A DNA stretch of 64,000 bases. Source: Azospirillum sp. TSA2s. GTDB taxonomy: Bacteria; Pseudomonadota; Alphaproteobacteria; Azospirillales; Azospirillaceae. Of this stretch, positions 1 through 8,642 are shown in pieces. Location of the stretch: NCBI RefSeq assembly GCF_004923315.1, contig NZ_CP039651.1, positions 289,833 to 353,832 of the forward strand, given 5' to 3'. Below the pieces are notes generated by a model. It saw only the letters and a program-made list of their open reading frames with translations. It ran no database searches and was not told the DNA's origin. The translations under genes were made by a program, and so were the position numbers. Each line of letters begins with the position of its first letter. Within the stretch, counting starts at the first letter, position 1.

Positions 1-1
1 C

Positions 2-220
2 CTGTTCGTCGCCACGATCGTCGTAAACCCGCTGTTCCTGGTGGTATCGGTATCTCTGCCCCGGATAGGATCATGGACGCGCCGCCTGCTGGGCAACACC
101 AAGGCAGACAATGTCGCGGGTGGCCTTGTCCTGAACTGGCTTGGGAACGTATTTACCATCGCCGCTGGCGCTGTTGCGCTTTCGATCATCCTGGGCATTG
201 CTAAGATCTTCAACGTCTAA
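2..220 (+). CDS. C-terminal part of an integral membrane protein (partial)
   Basis: An open frame enters from the left edge and ends in TAA at 218-220, giving the last 72 residues of a protein whose start lies outside the window. It shows a hydrophobic stretch at residues 1-18, a short basic loop, and a final hydrophobic helix rich in Ala, Leu and Ile near the end. This pattern fits a polytopic inner-membrane transporter; an NRAMP-type metal transporter is one possibility, but no diagnostic motif is visible in this fragment. About 100 bases without a gene separate it from the end of the recombinase gene, which comes from the opposite strand. Function is not assigned. Confidence 0.5.
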   Translation: MFVATIVVNPLFLVVSVSLPRIGSWTRRLLGNTKADNVAGGLVLNWLGNVFTIAAGAVALSIILGIAKIFNV

Positions 221-323
221 CGGCGCTGTTTACCCCACTTCTCGATTGTATCAAGGGCCCTTCGATTAGCCCACGCGTTGGGATCAGGTTCGCCTTAGCA
301 GACACTAAGCGTACCTGATTCCC

Positions 324-1577
324 TTAACCACTTTCAGCCTCATCGTCGGAGGTTTCGGAATTTCCACGCCCCTGCTTCTCCGCCAGCTGCGCCATCGCGC
401 CGGCGCCGGCGGCGATGCGCTCACCGTAACGGGCGGGCATGGTGGGGGAGGTCCAGTCGCCGGCCTGTTGGATAGCGGGCAGGCCGAACCCGGCGGCCAC
501 CAGGTCCTGGGCAGCGCCAACCCGCAGGCTGTGGCCTGACACCGCCCCCTCCCCCGGCACGCCGGTGCCCTCCAGCCCCACAGCCTTGGCTCGCGCTTTG
601 AAGATCTCGCCGACCCGCTTGCCAGGGTCCGGCCCCGACACCGCCAAGGGTCCCAGCACAACGTCCGTCCCGCGGGTTAGCCGGTCGGTGCCGATCTGCA
701 GCCACAGGACAGCGCGACAACATTCCAAACGGGACTGCCTGCGCTCCAGCTTCTCACGCCGGGCGGTGTCCCCGCGGCTGCAGCGGCGCACCAGTTGCTC
801 TCCCTCTGCCAGGGCCTCGTCGAGCAAACTGGTGCGCAGACGCAGCCACCGCTGCAGCAGGGTCATAGTGTCGGGGCCCAACCAGCACCAGCGGCCCTGC
901 CCGCCTTGGTCAGTCTTCGACCGGGACACGAACAGCCGGCCGCTGCCGTCGCGTTCAGCCTGGACATCGGCGACCGTCAGCCGCACCAGCTCGGCCCGGC
1001 GGCGCAACGTGTCGTAGCCGACGGCGATCAGCGCCGCATCACGCACCGCCTGTGGCCCCTCTTCACGATTGAGCGCCCCGAGAATCTCCTGCACGTCCTC
1101 GCGGCGCAGCCCGACCGCCTGGGCAGGGCGCCGCCCGAGGCGGCCAGCGAACCCTTTCATCTCCAGCCGCACCAGCCGGTCCTTGCAAGGGTCCGGCAGG
1201 CCGGCAGCCTCATGAAGAGTTGCGATGGTGGACTTCCGCCTTGCCACCGTTCCGTAGGCGGCCGGCTGCCCGTCGCGGCCGCCGTTCTTGGAGAGTGCCG
1301 TCAGGTAGGCGATCACCGTCTCCGGCCCCGCAGGAACCGCAACGCGGCCGTTGAGTCCGCACCAGCGGATGTAATGGCGGGCATCAGCCCACAGGGCGCG
1401 AACGGTGTTGGCGGGCGCGTTGCGCTGAAGCGCCCGCCACCAGGGCACCAAGCGTCGTGCGATTGCGAGAGCGATCGGCGCGTGCGGCAGGATCACGCCG
1501 TCGAGGGCGAGAGCGCGATCAAGAGGATTGTCGTCTCTGGACCCGGTTACGACGGGAAGGAGCGGCTGGGAGGTCAT
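324..1577 (-). CDS. Tyrosine recombinase / phage-type integrase
   Basis: A 417-residue site-specific DNA recombinase that would cut and rejoin DNA through a covalent tyrosine link. The N-terminal half (about 35-130) resembles a SAM-like core-binding domain. The catalytic domain shows the expected residues: Arg in TLRRRAELVRL near 191-200, a Lys in SRSKTDQ near 221, HSLR at 349-352, a Trp in GDW near 375 in place of the usual second His, and the nucleophile Tyr near 384 in ARYGERI. Length is normal for integrases with a moderate arm domain. It is transcribed away from the divergent tniABQ operon, with about 340 bases of repeat-bearing DNA between them. In Tn5053/Tn402-type transposons a serine resolvase (TniR) normally sits after tniQ. 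None is seen here, so this enzyme may resolve cointegrates or drive integration; that role is inferred. The family call is firm. Confidence 0.9.
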   Translation of the reverse strand: MTSQPLLPVVTGSRDDNPLDRALALDGVILPHAPIALAIARRLVPWWRALQRNAPANTVRALWADARHYIRWCGLNGRVAVPAGPETVIAYLTALSKNGGRDGQPAAYGTVARRKSTIATLHEAAGLPDPCKDRLVRLEMKGFAGRLGRRPAQAVGLRREDVQEILGALNREEGPQAVRDAALIAVGYDTLRRRAELVRLTVADVQAERDGSGRLFVSRSKTDQGGQGRWCWLGPDTMTLLQRWLRLRTSLLDEALAEGEQLVRRCSRGDTARREKLERRQSRLECCRAVLWLQIGTDRLTRGTDVVLGPLAVSGPDPGKRVGEIFKARAKAVGLEGTGVPGEGAVSGHSLRVGAAQDLVAAGFGLPAIQQAGDWTSPTMPARYGERIAAGAGAMAQLAEKQGRGNSETSDDEAESG

Positions 1578-1624
1578 GGATCAGGCGGTCAGAGGTTTAG
1601 GGACGGTTGCCGACAGCTCCGGAC

Positions 1625-1770
1625 TTTTCGCATGAACTGGCAGCATTTTGCATGAACCGGCTTACGGAACGGTGGACGGGGGAGGCTGTTGAGATGCGAT
1701 CTGGATTTCCGTTGGTCCTCATCCAGTAAAGGTTATTTCGCTGGCCGGCACCGGCTTTTCGCACCAACTG
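1625..1770. repeat. Direct repeats of a TTTTCGCATGAACTGG-like motif
   Basis: Three related sites lie between the recombinase start and tniA: TTTTCGCATGAACTGG at 1625-1640, TTTTGCATGAACCGG at 1646-1660 and TTTTCGCACCAACTG at 1756-1770. The CATGAAC cores of the first two are 20 bp apart. They could be recombinase core or arm sites, or binding sites at the end of a transposon. The match among copies is visible; the role is inferred. Confidence 0.5.
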
Positions 1771-1779
1771 CCTTGTCGA

Positions 1780-1888
1780 TTTTCCGGGATCGCTGGACTC
1801 AGATTCAAGCAGTTTCAAATCGCCCGCGTTTCCCAGGATCGGTGGAAAATAAACCAGGATCACCGGATTGATGTCCAGGATCACCGGA
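1780..1888 (+). repeat. Phased repeats upstream of tniA (probable transposase-binding sites)
   Basis: Four copies of an 18-bp motif of the form TTTYCCRGGATCRSYGGA lie at about 1780-1797, 1829-1846, 1850-1867 and 1871-1888. The last three start exactly 21 bp apart, two DNA turns, and the final copy ends 26 bp before the tniA GTG. Multiple phased sites beside tniA are the normal layout of Tn7/Tn402-type transposon ends, where the DDE transposase binds several sites. A candidate terminus starting TGTCG lies at 1774. The sites could also act as an operator for tniA. Confidence 0.6.
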
Positions 1889-1914
1889 CAATCTCGATAC
1901 AGAACGTCGTCACG

Positions 1915-3594
1915 GTGGCGGTTATGCCGCAGAGCAAACCCGATCATCAATCGGCCACTGACGAAGAGTGGCACGAGGCGGAGCGCCGAGAGCGCGTCGT
2001 CCGGCCGCTGGCAGAGCGCGAGCGTTTGACGCGGGCGGAGGTCGCCGATGCCGCTGCCATATTGGGGCTTAAGCGGAGCCGCATCTATGCGCTCGTGGCG
2101 CTCTATCGCGAGAAGCCGGTGACAAGTACCCTGATTCCACCGAAGCCGGGTCCAGCCCGAGGGTTCCGTTGCCTGGAGCCGGAGATCGAGAGCGTCATCG
2201 AAGCGGCAATCCGCGATTATTACATGACACGCCAGCATCCCACGGTGGCCGGGTTGCGGCGGCACATCGAGCACGAATGCAAGGCGCGGGGCCTTTCGAC
2301 GCCATCGGTGAAGGCTTTGCGTGTCCGCATTGATTGGCAGGGCCGGAAAGCTCTGGTGAAGGCGCGGGAGGGACCGAAAGCAGCCCGTGACCAGTTCCGT
2401 CCCGTCTTCGGGGAGTATGTATCGGGTCACGCTCTCCAGGTCGTCCAGATCGACCATACTCGCGTCGATGTCATGGTCGTCGACGAGATGTACCGACTGC
2501 CCCTTGGACGCCCTTGGCTGACGTTGATGATCGACGTCGCAAGCCGGATGGTCGTGGGATTCTATCTGACTCTGGAGGCTCCATCGGCGACCTCCGTCGC
2601 CATGGCCATGCGGCACGCCGTGCTACCGAAGGCGGATTGGCTGGCGGAACGCGGGGTGGCGGCTCCTTGGCCGGTCGCAGGGCTTCCGGAAACCGTGCAC
2701 ATGGACAACGGTAAGGACTTCCATTCGAAGGCTCTGGAGCGCGGCTGTCGGGAGTACGGCATCGAGCAACAGTATCGGCCTCCGGCGACCCCGCATTTCG
2801 GGGGCCACATCGAGCGGTTGATCGGGACAATGATGGGCGCCGTCCATCTGCTGCCGGGAACCACCTTCTCGAACATCGACGAGAAGGGCGACTACGACCC
2901 GGAGAAGACGGCGGTTATGACGCTGCCGGAGTTGGAGGCGTGGCTCGCCATTCAAATCGTGGGCGTCTACCACGCCAGCATTCACAGCGCTCTTCAGCTT
3001 CCGCCGATGACGGCGTGGGAGGACGCCGTTGCCCAGCGGCCCACCCCGGTGCGTCATCCGGCCGACCCGGAGCGGTTCCTGTTCGATTTCCTGCCGTTCG
3101 AGAAGCGGAAGGTGACGCGGGAGGGCATCCGGATCTTCAACATCCACTACTGGGACAGCATTCTGAGCGTATGGGCCGGACAATCGGACTCCCGGATGCC
3201 GGTCAAATATGACCCACGCGACTTGTCGCGGGTGTTTCTCCAAGCTCCCGATGGAAAGCACTGGCCGATCCGCTACCGCGATCTGCGCCGGCCGCGCATT
3301 ACACGCTGGGAGCACCTGGAGGCGATGCGGGTGCTGCGGGAACGGGGACGCCGGTCGGTCGACGAGGCCATGATCTTCGATGCGATCGAGGCCCAACGCA
3401 TGCTGGTCGCCGAGGCTGCGGCACGAACCAAAGCCGCCCGACAAACGGTGCAGCGTACCGCCTATGCACTTGCCGGGTCTGAGGCGGCGAGCGCAACCCC
3501 AGAGCGGAGGGAGCCTTCACCACCCTCGCCCATTGACGACGGCCCGCCGACCGATCAGCCCCTGATGCCCTACGATGTGGAGGAATGGTCATGA
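1915..3594 (+). CDS. tniA: TniA-type DDE transposase (Mu/Tn7 TnsB superfamily)
   Basis: A 559-residue transposase that would cut the transposon 3' ends and join them to target DNA. It has an N-terminal helix-turn-helix region (about 35-65, with LKRSRIYAL), a second DNA-binding stretch (about 95-140), an RNase H-like core from about 175 to 305, and a C-terminal Mu-C-like beta barrel. The catalytic triad is visible: D180 in QIDHTRVDV, D264 in VHMDNGKDF and E300 in GGHIERLIG. Length matches TniA of Tn5053/Tn402. A GTG at 1915 gives the longest form; an ATG at 1924 is equally possible. The TGA overlaps the tniB ATG, so the two are translationally coupled. TniA-family transposases need the ATPase TniB and the target factor TniQ, and both follow directly. 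Confidence 0.93.
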   Translation: MAVMPQSKPDHQSATDEEWHEAERRERVVRPLAERERLTRAEVADAAAILGLKRSRIYALVALYREKPVTSTLIPPKPGPARGFRCLEPEIESVIEAAIRDYYMTRQHPTVAGLRRHIEHECKARGLSTPSVKALRVRIDWQGRKALVKAREGPKAARDQFRPVFGEYVSGHALQVVQIDHTRVDVMVVDEMYRLPLGRPWLTLMIDVASRMVVGFYLTLEAPSATSVAMAMRHAVLPKADWLAERGVAAPWPVAGLPETVHMDNGKDFHSKALERGCREYGIEQQYRPPATPHFGGHIERLIGTMMGAVHLLPGTTFSNIDEKGDYDPEKTAVMTLPELEAWLAIQIVGVYHASIHSALQLPPMTAWEDAVAQRPTPVRHPADPERFLFDFLPFEKRKVTREGIRIFNIHYWDSILSVWAGQSDSRMPVKYDPRDLSRVFLQAPDGKHWPIRYRDLRRPRITRWEHLEAMRVLRERGRRSVDEAMIFDAIEAQRMLVAEAAARTKAARQTVQRTAYALAGSEAASATPERREPSPPSPIDDGPPTDQPLMPYDVEEWS

Positions 3595-4517
3595 GCGAGG
3601 TCTTCGAGCACCTCCATCCGGCCTATCGCGAATACGCGTGCTTGGCCGACCATGAACGCATCGAATGGATCCGGGCCGACCGCTGGATCAACCATCGGAG
3701 GGCAGAAGCGGCGCTCGGCAAGCTCGAAGACCTGCTCACCTACCCGAAGCGGGACCGCATGCCGTGCCTGCTGCTGTTCGGCGATGTCGGCATGGGCAAG
3801 ACCAAGATCATCCGCAAGTTCGTGCGGGACCATCCGGCGGTCTTCAACGAGGGAACGGGGGTGACGACGATGCCGGTGGTCGCATTCCAGATGCCGACGC
3901 AGCCGGACGAGGGGGATTTCTACGACGAACTGCTGACCGCTCTCGGCGTGCCGCAACGGCGAGCGGGAACGGTGCGTGGCGCCCGCAACCTGTGTCGGCG
4001 TCTGTTGGGCGAGATGAACGCTCGGGTGCTGGTCATCGACGAGGTGCATGCCATGCTGGCCGGCACCTACCGTCAACAGCGGATTTTCCTGAACACGCTG
4101 CGATTCCTGACCAATGATCTGCGCATCCCCTTGGTCTGCGCCGGCACCGACGAGGCTCGGATGGCGTTGCTGACCGATCAGCAGCTTGCCGACCGGTTCG
4201 ACGCGCTTGAGTTGGCGCATTGGCGAGACGATCAGGCATTCCGCGACCTGCTCGCCAGCCTCGCGGCAATTCTGCCGTTGCGGCAACGGTCGTCCCTTGG
4301 CAGCGCCTCCGTCAGCCGGCGCGTGCTGTCGATGACGGATGGCATCACGGTGCGTGTCTTCCGGCTGATCGAAACCGTGGCGATCGCTGCGATCCGGAGC
4401 GGCCGGGAGATGATTGATGAAGAGAGTTTCACCGCCGAGGATCTCGTGCTTCCGCTGGTTTCCATGACCGTCAAGGCGCAACGCGGCATGGGACGGAAGT
4501 CTTCGGTGGCGGTGTAG
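3591..4517 (+). CDS. tniB: TniB-type AAA ATPase of transposition
   Basis: A 308-residue ATP-binding transposition regulator, a relative of TnsC and MuB, which selects and presents target DNA to TniA. Walker A is GDVGMGKT at residues 64-71 and Walker B is VLVIDE at about 146-151. A sensor-like region with an Asn (FLTND) follows near 180. The start chosen is the ATG that overlaps the tniA stop (ATGA), which places residue 1 at the usual N-terminus beginning MSEVFEH. The gene sits three bases before tniQ, so the three genes form one operon. Length and motifs are normal and nothing suggests inactivation. Confidence 0.92.
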   Translation: MSEVFEHLHPAYREYACLADHERIEWIRADRWINHRRAEAALGKLEDLLTYPKRDRMPCLLLFGDVGMGKTKIIRKFVRDHPAVFNEGTGVTTMPVVAFQMPTQPDEGDFYDELLTALGVPQRRAGTVRGARNLCRRLLGEMNARVLVIDEVHAMLAGTYRQQRIFLNTLRFLTNDLRIPLVCAGTDEARMALLTDQQLADRFDALELAHWRDDQAFRDLLASLAAILPLRQRSSLGSASVSRRVLSMTDGITVRVFRLIETVAIAAIRSGREMIDEESFTAEDLVLPLVSMTVKAQRGMGRKSSVAV

Positions 4518-4520
4518 GCG

Positions 4521-5852
4521 ATGACACTGGGATCAGTCCTGGCCCAAACGGTGCTGCCGCTCGCCCCCCGGCCGATGGAAGACGAGCTGCTGTCGTCGTG
4601 GCTGTCGCGGGTCGCTTGCCGATATGACCTCGACGGCGGTGCCTTGCGGGGGCTTCTAACCACACCGGGTGACGATGCGGAAACCATGCCGACTATGAAC
4701 GGTCTGGATTACCGGCCGGCTCACCAGGAAATTGCTGCACTTGCCTCGGCAGCCCGGCTTCCCGTCGACCGTCTTTCGACCCTTGCTTTGAAGACGGCCA
4801 ACCCGACTTGGCCGCGCCATTGGTTCGCCTGGGACTGGGGTGTTCTGGATCCGACCAACGGAACCGAGCGCTATGCGGATGCTCTGGCTCCAGGGTGGTG
4901 CGATCTCTGCCTGAGCGAAGATCACGCCGCCGGCCGGCATGCTTACCTGCGTCGTCATTGGGCGTATGCGGCGGTTGGCTTTTGTCACCGACACCGTCTG
5001 CCGCTGCGCCATCTCTGTCCATTCTGTCAAACGGCCAGCACCCTCCGATTTGTACCGTCCGATGGCGGAACCCGACTGTGTTGTGGAGCCTGCGATCGTC
5101 CGCTTGATGAGTATGCGACGGCAGGTCCAAAGGATGGCGCCGCCAGTACGTCTGCCGACAACACTCCGACCAGCCGCGCGTGGAGTGTGGTCATGGCCTT
5201 CGAGACGGACCTTTGTCGGGCGCTGAGCCGCCGGACGCCCAGGGCTCGATGGATGGGGCGGTCGCGTCCAGCAGCGTTCATCGCAGCGACCGAAGACTTG
5301 ATTGTCGCGCTGACGGCGGGCCAGAGCGCCTACCCTCGCGAGCATGCGATCAATGCATTCGACAGCGACGCTTTTCCATCGCCTGGGAAGTTCAAACCAA
5401 GAAACGACCTGCGATACTGGGCATGCTGCGTGCCGATGGCGCGGCGACGAAGCCTGCTGGCCGCTGTGGTGGCCCTTCTGCTGGATGAAGAAACCAGCGC
5501 TCTGGTGTCGGAGCCCCGCTTTGGATCGTATCGGTGGGTCGCCTCCTTGGATTGGCTCTTCTGCTGGCTCGGAGAGGACCAACGGGCTTGGCTGGTTGCC
5601 CAGAGCGCGAAGTGGCCGGAGCTTCTGCGACAGCGATTGGAAACGATTGCTGGCGAAGCGTCTGTAAGGCGGTCTGCCCACCATGGCCGGAAAGCCTCCG
5701 TTCAGCGCAAGAAGGCGGGGGGCTCAGGTGCGGGCAAGCCGTTTCCGGAAGAGACACCGGACCCTCCACCATCCACGCTGCGGATAATTGGGTTGCAGGA
5801 TGCCGCTCATTACCGGCGTCTGGCGGAAGCGATCCTTTCGAGCCCCGAGTGA
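4521..5852 (+). CDS. tniQ: TniQ family target-selection protein
   Basis: A 443-residue protein with the TniQ N-terminal signature (LPLAPRPMEDELLSSWLSRVA at about 13-33, in which the core is PxxxELLSSWLxR). A zinc-ribbon-like cluster follows: WCDLC near 130, FCHRHRLPL near 155 and LCPFC near 168, then LCCGAC near 188. In Tn7-like systems TniQ/TnsD proteins recognise the target site and recruit the TniB-type ATPase. The C-terminal 200 residues are less conserved and probably form the sequence-specific DNA-binding part. The ATG follows the tniB stop by three bases. No gene follows on this strand for about 550 bases; in particular no tniR resolvase is seen. Confidence 0.88.
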   Translation: MTLGSVLAQTVLPLAPRPMEDELLSSWLSRVACRYDLDGGALRGLLTTPGDDAETMPTMNGLDYRPAHQEIAALASAARLPVDRLSTLALKTANPTWPRHWFAWDWGVLDPTNGTERYADALAPGWCDLCLSEDHAAGRHAYLRRHWAYAAVGFCHRHRLPLRHLCPFCQTASTLRFVPSDGGTRLCCGACDRPLDEYATAGPKDGAASTSADNTPTSRAWSVVMAFETDLCRALSRRTPRARWMGRSRPAAFIAATEDLIVALTAGQSAYPREHAINAFDSDAFPSPGKFKPRNDLRYWACCVPMARRRSLLAAVVALLLDEETSALVSEPRFGSYRWVASLDWLFCWLGEDQRAWLVAQSAKWPELLRQRLETIAGEASVRRSAHHGRKASVQRKKAGGSGAGKPFPEETPDPPPSTLRIIGLQDAAHYRRLAEAILSSPE

Positions 5853-6405
5853 TTGGCTGTGCGCCATGCCCCGCCAGCGGTGCGGAGACGCACGTTGCAA
5901 CGGTTGTCGGAGGCTGCCCTGGCTGCCTACCGCATAGCCCATCGACATACTGGTTCCCCATAAGCGTGCTGGCTTCCGGTGATCCCGCGCTCGTGGAGCT
6001 CCCATTGCGCACACTCTGCGTGCCGACCACCATGCTCAAGCCCCAAGGGCCCGTCTCGCGCCGTAGACTGGTCATCGAGGAGGCCGGGGGTTCGTTCTCA
6101 TGGCGACCAGCCCTCTGGGTGACTCGCGGTCATGGACCGCTACTCCAACCTGAGCAAATTCCAACAGCTGCACGACGAACGCCTCTAAGTTCTGCCTTGG
6201 GTGATGCGCCTGACGGCGACCCTGGTGTTGAAACGGATTCTTCAAAACCGGTAACTTCTGATCGAGACCAAGCGATTGGTCTTTCGGCGCGGGTGGTCGG
6301 GACCATAAGAAGTTGAATATGATCCCTCCTTCAGTAGATTCTAAATTTCTGATCGTGAAGACCTCTTCATGAAGCGTGGAAACATCATTTCGGACTGCCG
6401 CCCGC
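5853..6405. other. Noncoding gap after tniQ
   Basis: About 550 bases between the convergent ends of tniQ and ftrD hold no convincing gene. A sequence TCCGGTGATCCC at 5976-5987 matches 11-12 bases of the pre-tniA repeats in inverted orientation. It might be a degenerate transposon-end site, although a single short match can be chance. The last 120 bases are noticeably richer in A and T. No serine or tyrosine recombinase remnant is visible. Confidence 0.4.
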
Positions 6406-7821
6406 TCATAAGGTCCAGAAGAGCGTCCCCCAATTCACTGCAGCGAGAATGCACAGGATCGTCATCATGCCCGTAGCAAGCAGCCGGCGGGATGGGGAGG
6501 TCGCATGAAGCTCAACGATTCTGGCCGACAGCCAAGCGGACCACACGGTGGCGCCGGCCAGGAGGACGGCCCGCAGCGGGTCGATGAAACCGAGATAGAA
6601 CCCATTGGTACGCAGCAGCATCACCGTTGTCATCGAAAGCCCAAGAATGACGCCGATGGCAGAAACCGGGATCAGGGCCTGGGCAAGATGGTGGAAGCAA
6701 ACGGACGACCATCCGCCGGCGATGCGGGTTGCGAGCACGAGGCCGCCCGCGAAGATGAGGCCGGCGAACAGCGCCTCCGCGCCGATGAAGGCCAACAGCG
6801 TGATGCCATCGAGCACGCTCATAACGTCGTTGTTTGCAGGGTAATTGGTCAGAATCCACCAGGGCATCACCATATCGAGCAGGCGATCGGCCCCAAGCGA
6901 CAGCAGCGTTTCGGCGAACCACATCTTCAGGTCGATGAACAGGCTGCTTCCCGTCCAACGAAAGGCGCCTCCGGCGACACCCAGAAGACCGATCAGGATC
7001 AGCGCCGTCTCCCAGGGTTTGGCCTCACGGCCGGCGACGTGAACGATCTCATGGCTGAAGGGGCGGTGGTCGAGTGCAATGGCGTCGCGGAAGCCGCTGC
7101 ATCGCCCGCACATGTGGCATTGCGCATTGCCGTCCAGCGTGCGCAGCGGCACCAGCGGTGCGCAATTGACGACGGTACGATGGCTGTCAGCAGGCTTCCG
7201 CCAACGCCCCCAAGCGTCGCGATCGACCCGATAGTGAACCGGCGCCAGCTTCGAAACTAGAGCGAACACCCCATTAACCGGACAGAGATGGCGGCACCAG
7301 ACGCGCTTGTTGCGTCCCCAGATCAGAGCGACGGCGATAGCGGCGGCGGTCGAACCGCCGAGGATCACCAGGACGGCAGCCGGATACTGGTAAACGGAGA
7401 TCATTTGGCCGTAGATGGTTGTGCCGAGAAAACCGACGAAGGGCCACCCCTTCCAAGTGACCCAGCGCGGCACGGCGCGACCCAGCGACCAAGTGGCGGC
7501 CTGTTCGGACAGCGCCCCCTCCGGACAGAGGACGCCGCACCACAGCCGACCGAACAGGATCATCGACAACAGCACGCCCGGCCACCAAATCCCCCAAAAC
7601 ACGAATTGGGCGAAGATGGTGATGTGGGACCAGATGCGGTCGACGTTCGTCGGCAACGGCAGCAGCGTGGGAACGATGATCAGGACGGCATAGATGACGA
7701 TCACCGTCCACTGCACTCCCATGATCAGCCGCCGCGACCGGGCCATCCAATCACCCAGGTCGGACAGCGCCCGTTTCAGGCCGCTACGGTGCGTTGCCGA
7801 CGGGGTCGTGCAATCAGCCAT
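6406..7821 (-). CDS. ftrD: FtrD-type membrane polyferredoxin (4Fe-4S)
   Basis: A 471-residue inner-membrane iron-sulfur protein of the NapH/YccM kind, expected to pass electrons for periplasmic or membrane iron redox during FtrABCD-dependent ferrous iron uptake. Hydrophobic helices lie at about 35-60 and 70-95 and in a C-terminal membrane block from about 250 onward. Cysteine clusters are visible: WCGVLCPEGA, WCRHLCPVNG and CHMCGRCSG, enough for two 4Fe-4S centres. The start at 7821 (MADCTT) overlaps the ftrC end by 46 bases; an ATG at 7746 (MARSRR) would leave a 29-base gap and is a fair alternative. It is the last gene of the four-gene operon. A longer open frame continues upstream but overlaps ftrC in another frame and is not real. 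Confidence 0.85.
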   Translation of the reverse strand: MADCTTPSATHRSGLKRALSDLGDWMARSRRLIMGVQWTVIVIYAVLIIVPTLLPLPTNVDRIWSHITIFAQFVFWGIWWPGVLLSMILFGRLWCGVLCPEGALSEQAATWSLGRAVPRWVTWKGWPFVGFLGTTIYGQMISVYQYPAAVLVILGGSTAAAIAVALIWGRNKRVWCRHLCPVNGVFALVSKLAPVHYRVDRDAWGRWRKPADSHRTVVNCAPLVPLRTLDGNAQCHMCGRCSGFRDAIALDHRPFSHEIVHVAGREAKPWETALILIGLLGVAGGAFRWTGSSLFIDLKMWFAETLLSLGADRLLDMVMPWWILTNYPANNDVMSVLDGITLLAFIGAEALFAGLIFAGGLVLATRIAGGWSSVCFHHLAQALIPVSAIGVILGLSMTTVMLLRTNGFYLGFIDPLRAVLLAGATVWSAWLSARIVELHATSPSRRLLATGMMTILCILAAVNWGTLFWTL

Positions 7822-8642
7822 AGCACAAAGCTCCAATAAGCAAGGAAGGCGAGAAGCTCCGTCAGGATCGGACGGGCGCGATATCCGGTGAGACCAGCCA
7901 CCAAGCCGCCGAGGGATCCGCCGTCGGACAGAAGCCACGAGCTGTCCCAAAGCCGGCGCGAAAGCGCAGGCAGAACATCGAGATCGATCAAACCATCGAC
8001 GCCGGAGACGAGCAGTGCGCAGGCCAGAAGTAGGAGCATCGACTCGGTGACGCGGAAGAACACCTTCCAAGACAGGCGACGACTGCCGAGTTGAAGTAGG
8101 GCATAGGTGGCGAATGCGGCGAGGAGACCGAGACCTCCCGCACCGGTGGCAGGCAGACGCCCATCCCCGAGATCGGCGGAAAGGATGCCGTAAAGAAAGA
8201 CCACCGCCTCCGAGCCCTCGCGAGTCAATGCGATGAGAGCCAGGGTGAAGACGCCCCACCAATTTTCGGTGGTCACCGCCTCTCCCAGCGCACCTTCGAG
8301 GTCCCGCTTCATGGTGCGACCGTGGCGTCGCATCCACACCACCATCTGTAGGATCAGGCTGGCCGCGACCAGAACCATGACGGTGCGAAAAATTCCGATA
8401 GCGGTGTCGGAAAGGACATCCGCCAGAGCGACGAAGGTCCCACCGAGCGCCCCAGCGACGACGAGGCCGGCGAGGGCACCCGACCACAGAAAGACACGGG
8501 CACGGCGAGCCTCCGGCGCATTGACCGCGAGCCAGGCGTTGAGGATGCCGACGACGAGAAGCGCCTCGACGCTTTCCCGCCACACCACGAAGATCACATT
8601 TCCATACATGTGCCGCCCGCCTTTCGTTGCGTGGCCCGTCAC
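7776..8642 (-). CDS. ftrC: FTR1-family iron permease
   Basis: A 288-residue polytopic permease of the FTR1/EfeU/FtrC family that imports iron after oxidation at the outer face of the membrane. Two REXXE iron-binding motifs mark the family: RESVE near residue 14 (WRESVEALLVVG) and REGSE near 140 (TREGSEAVVFLYG). About seven hydrophobic helices are visible. The ATG at 8640-8642 overlaps the ftrB stop by four bases, so translation is coupled. Neighbours are a cupredoxin and a P19-type protein upstream and a polyferredoxin downstream, the FtrABCD arrangement described in Brucella and Bordetella. No damage is seen. Confidence 0.92.
   Translation of the reverse strand: MTGHATKGGRHMYGNVIFVVWRESVEALLVVGILNAWLAVNAPEARRARVFLWSGALAGLVVAGALGGTFVALADVLSDTAIGIFRTVMVLVAASLILQMVVWMRRHGRTMKRDLEGALGEAVTTENWWGVFTLALIALTREGSEAVVFLYGILSADLGDGRLPATGAGGLGLLAAFATYALLQLGSRRLSWKVFFRVTESMLLLLACALLVSGVDGLIDLDVLPALSRRLWDSSWLLSDGGSLGGLVAGLTGYRARPILTELLAFLAYWSFVLWLIARPRRQRTVAA

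Noticed and set aside
1597..2616. A 339-residue minus-strand open frame over the start of tniA
   Set aside because: Antisense shadow; tniA has clear catalytic motifs and the minus frame matches nothing.
5976..5987. Inverted copy of the pre-tniA repeat as the transposon's right end
   Set aside because: Only one 11-12 base match without neighbouring copies or a recognisable terminus; could be chance.
6406..8583. A 725-residue minus-strand open frame covering ftrD and beyond
   Set aside because: Its first 250 or so residues are an Arg/Gly-rich shadow of ftrC in another frame; the real protein starts near 7821.
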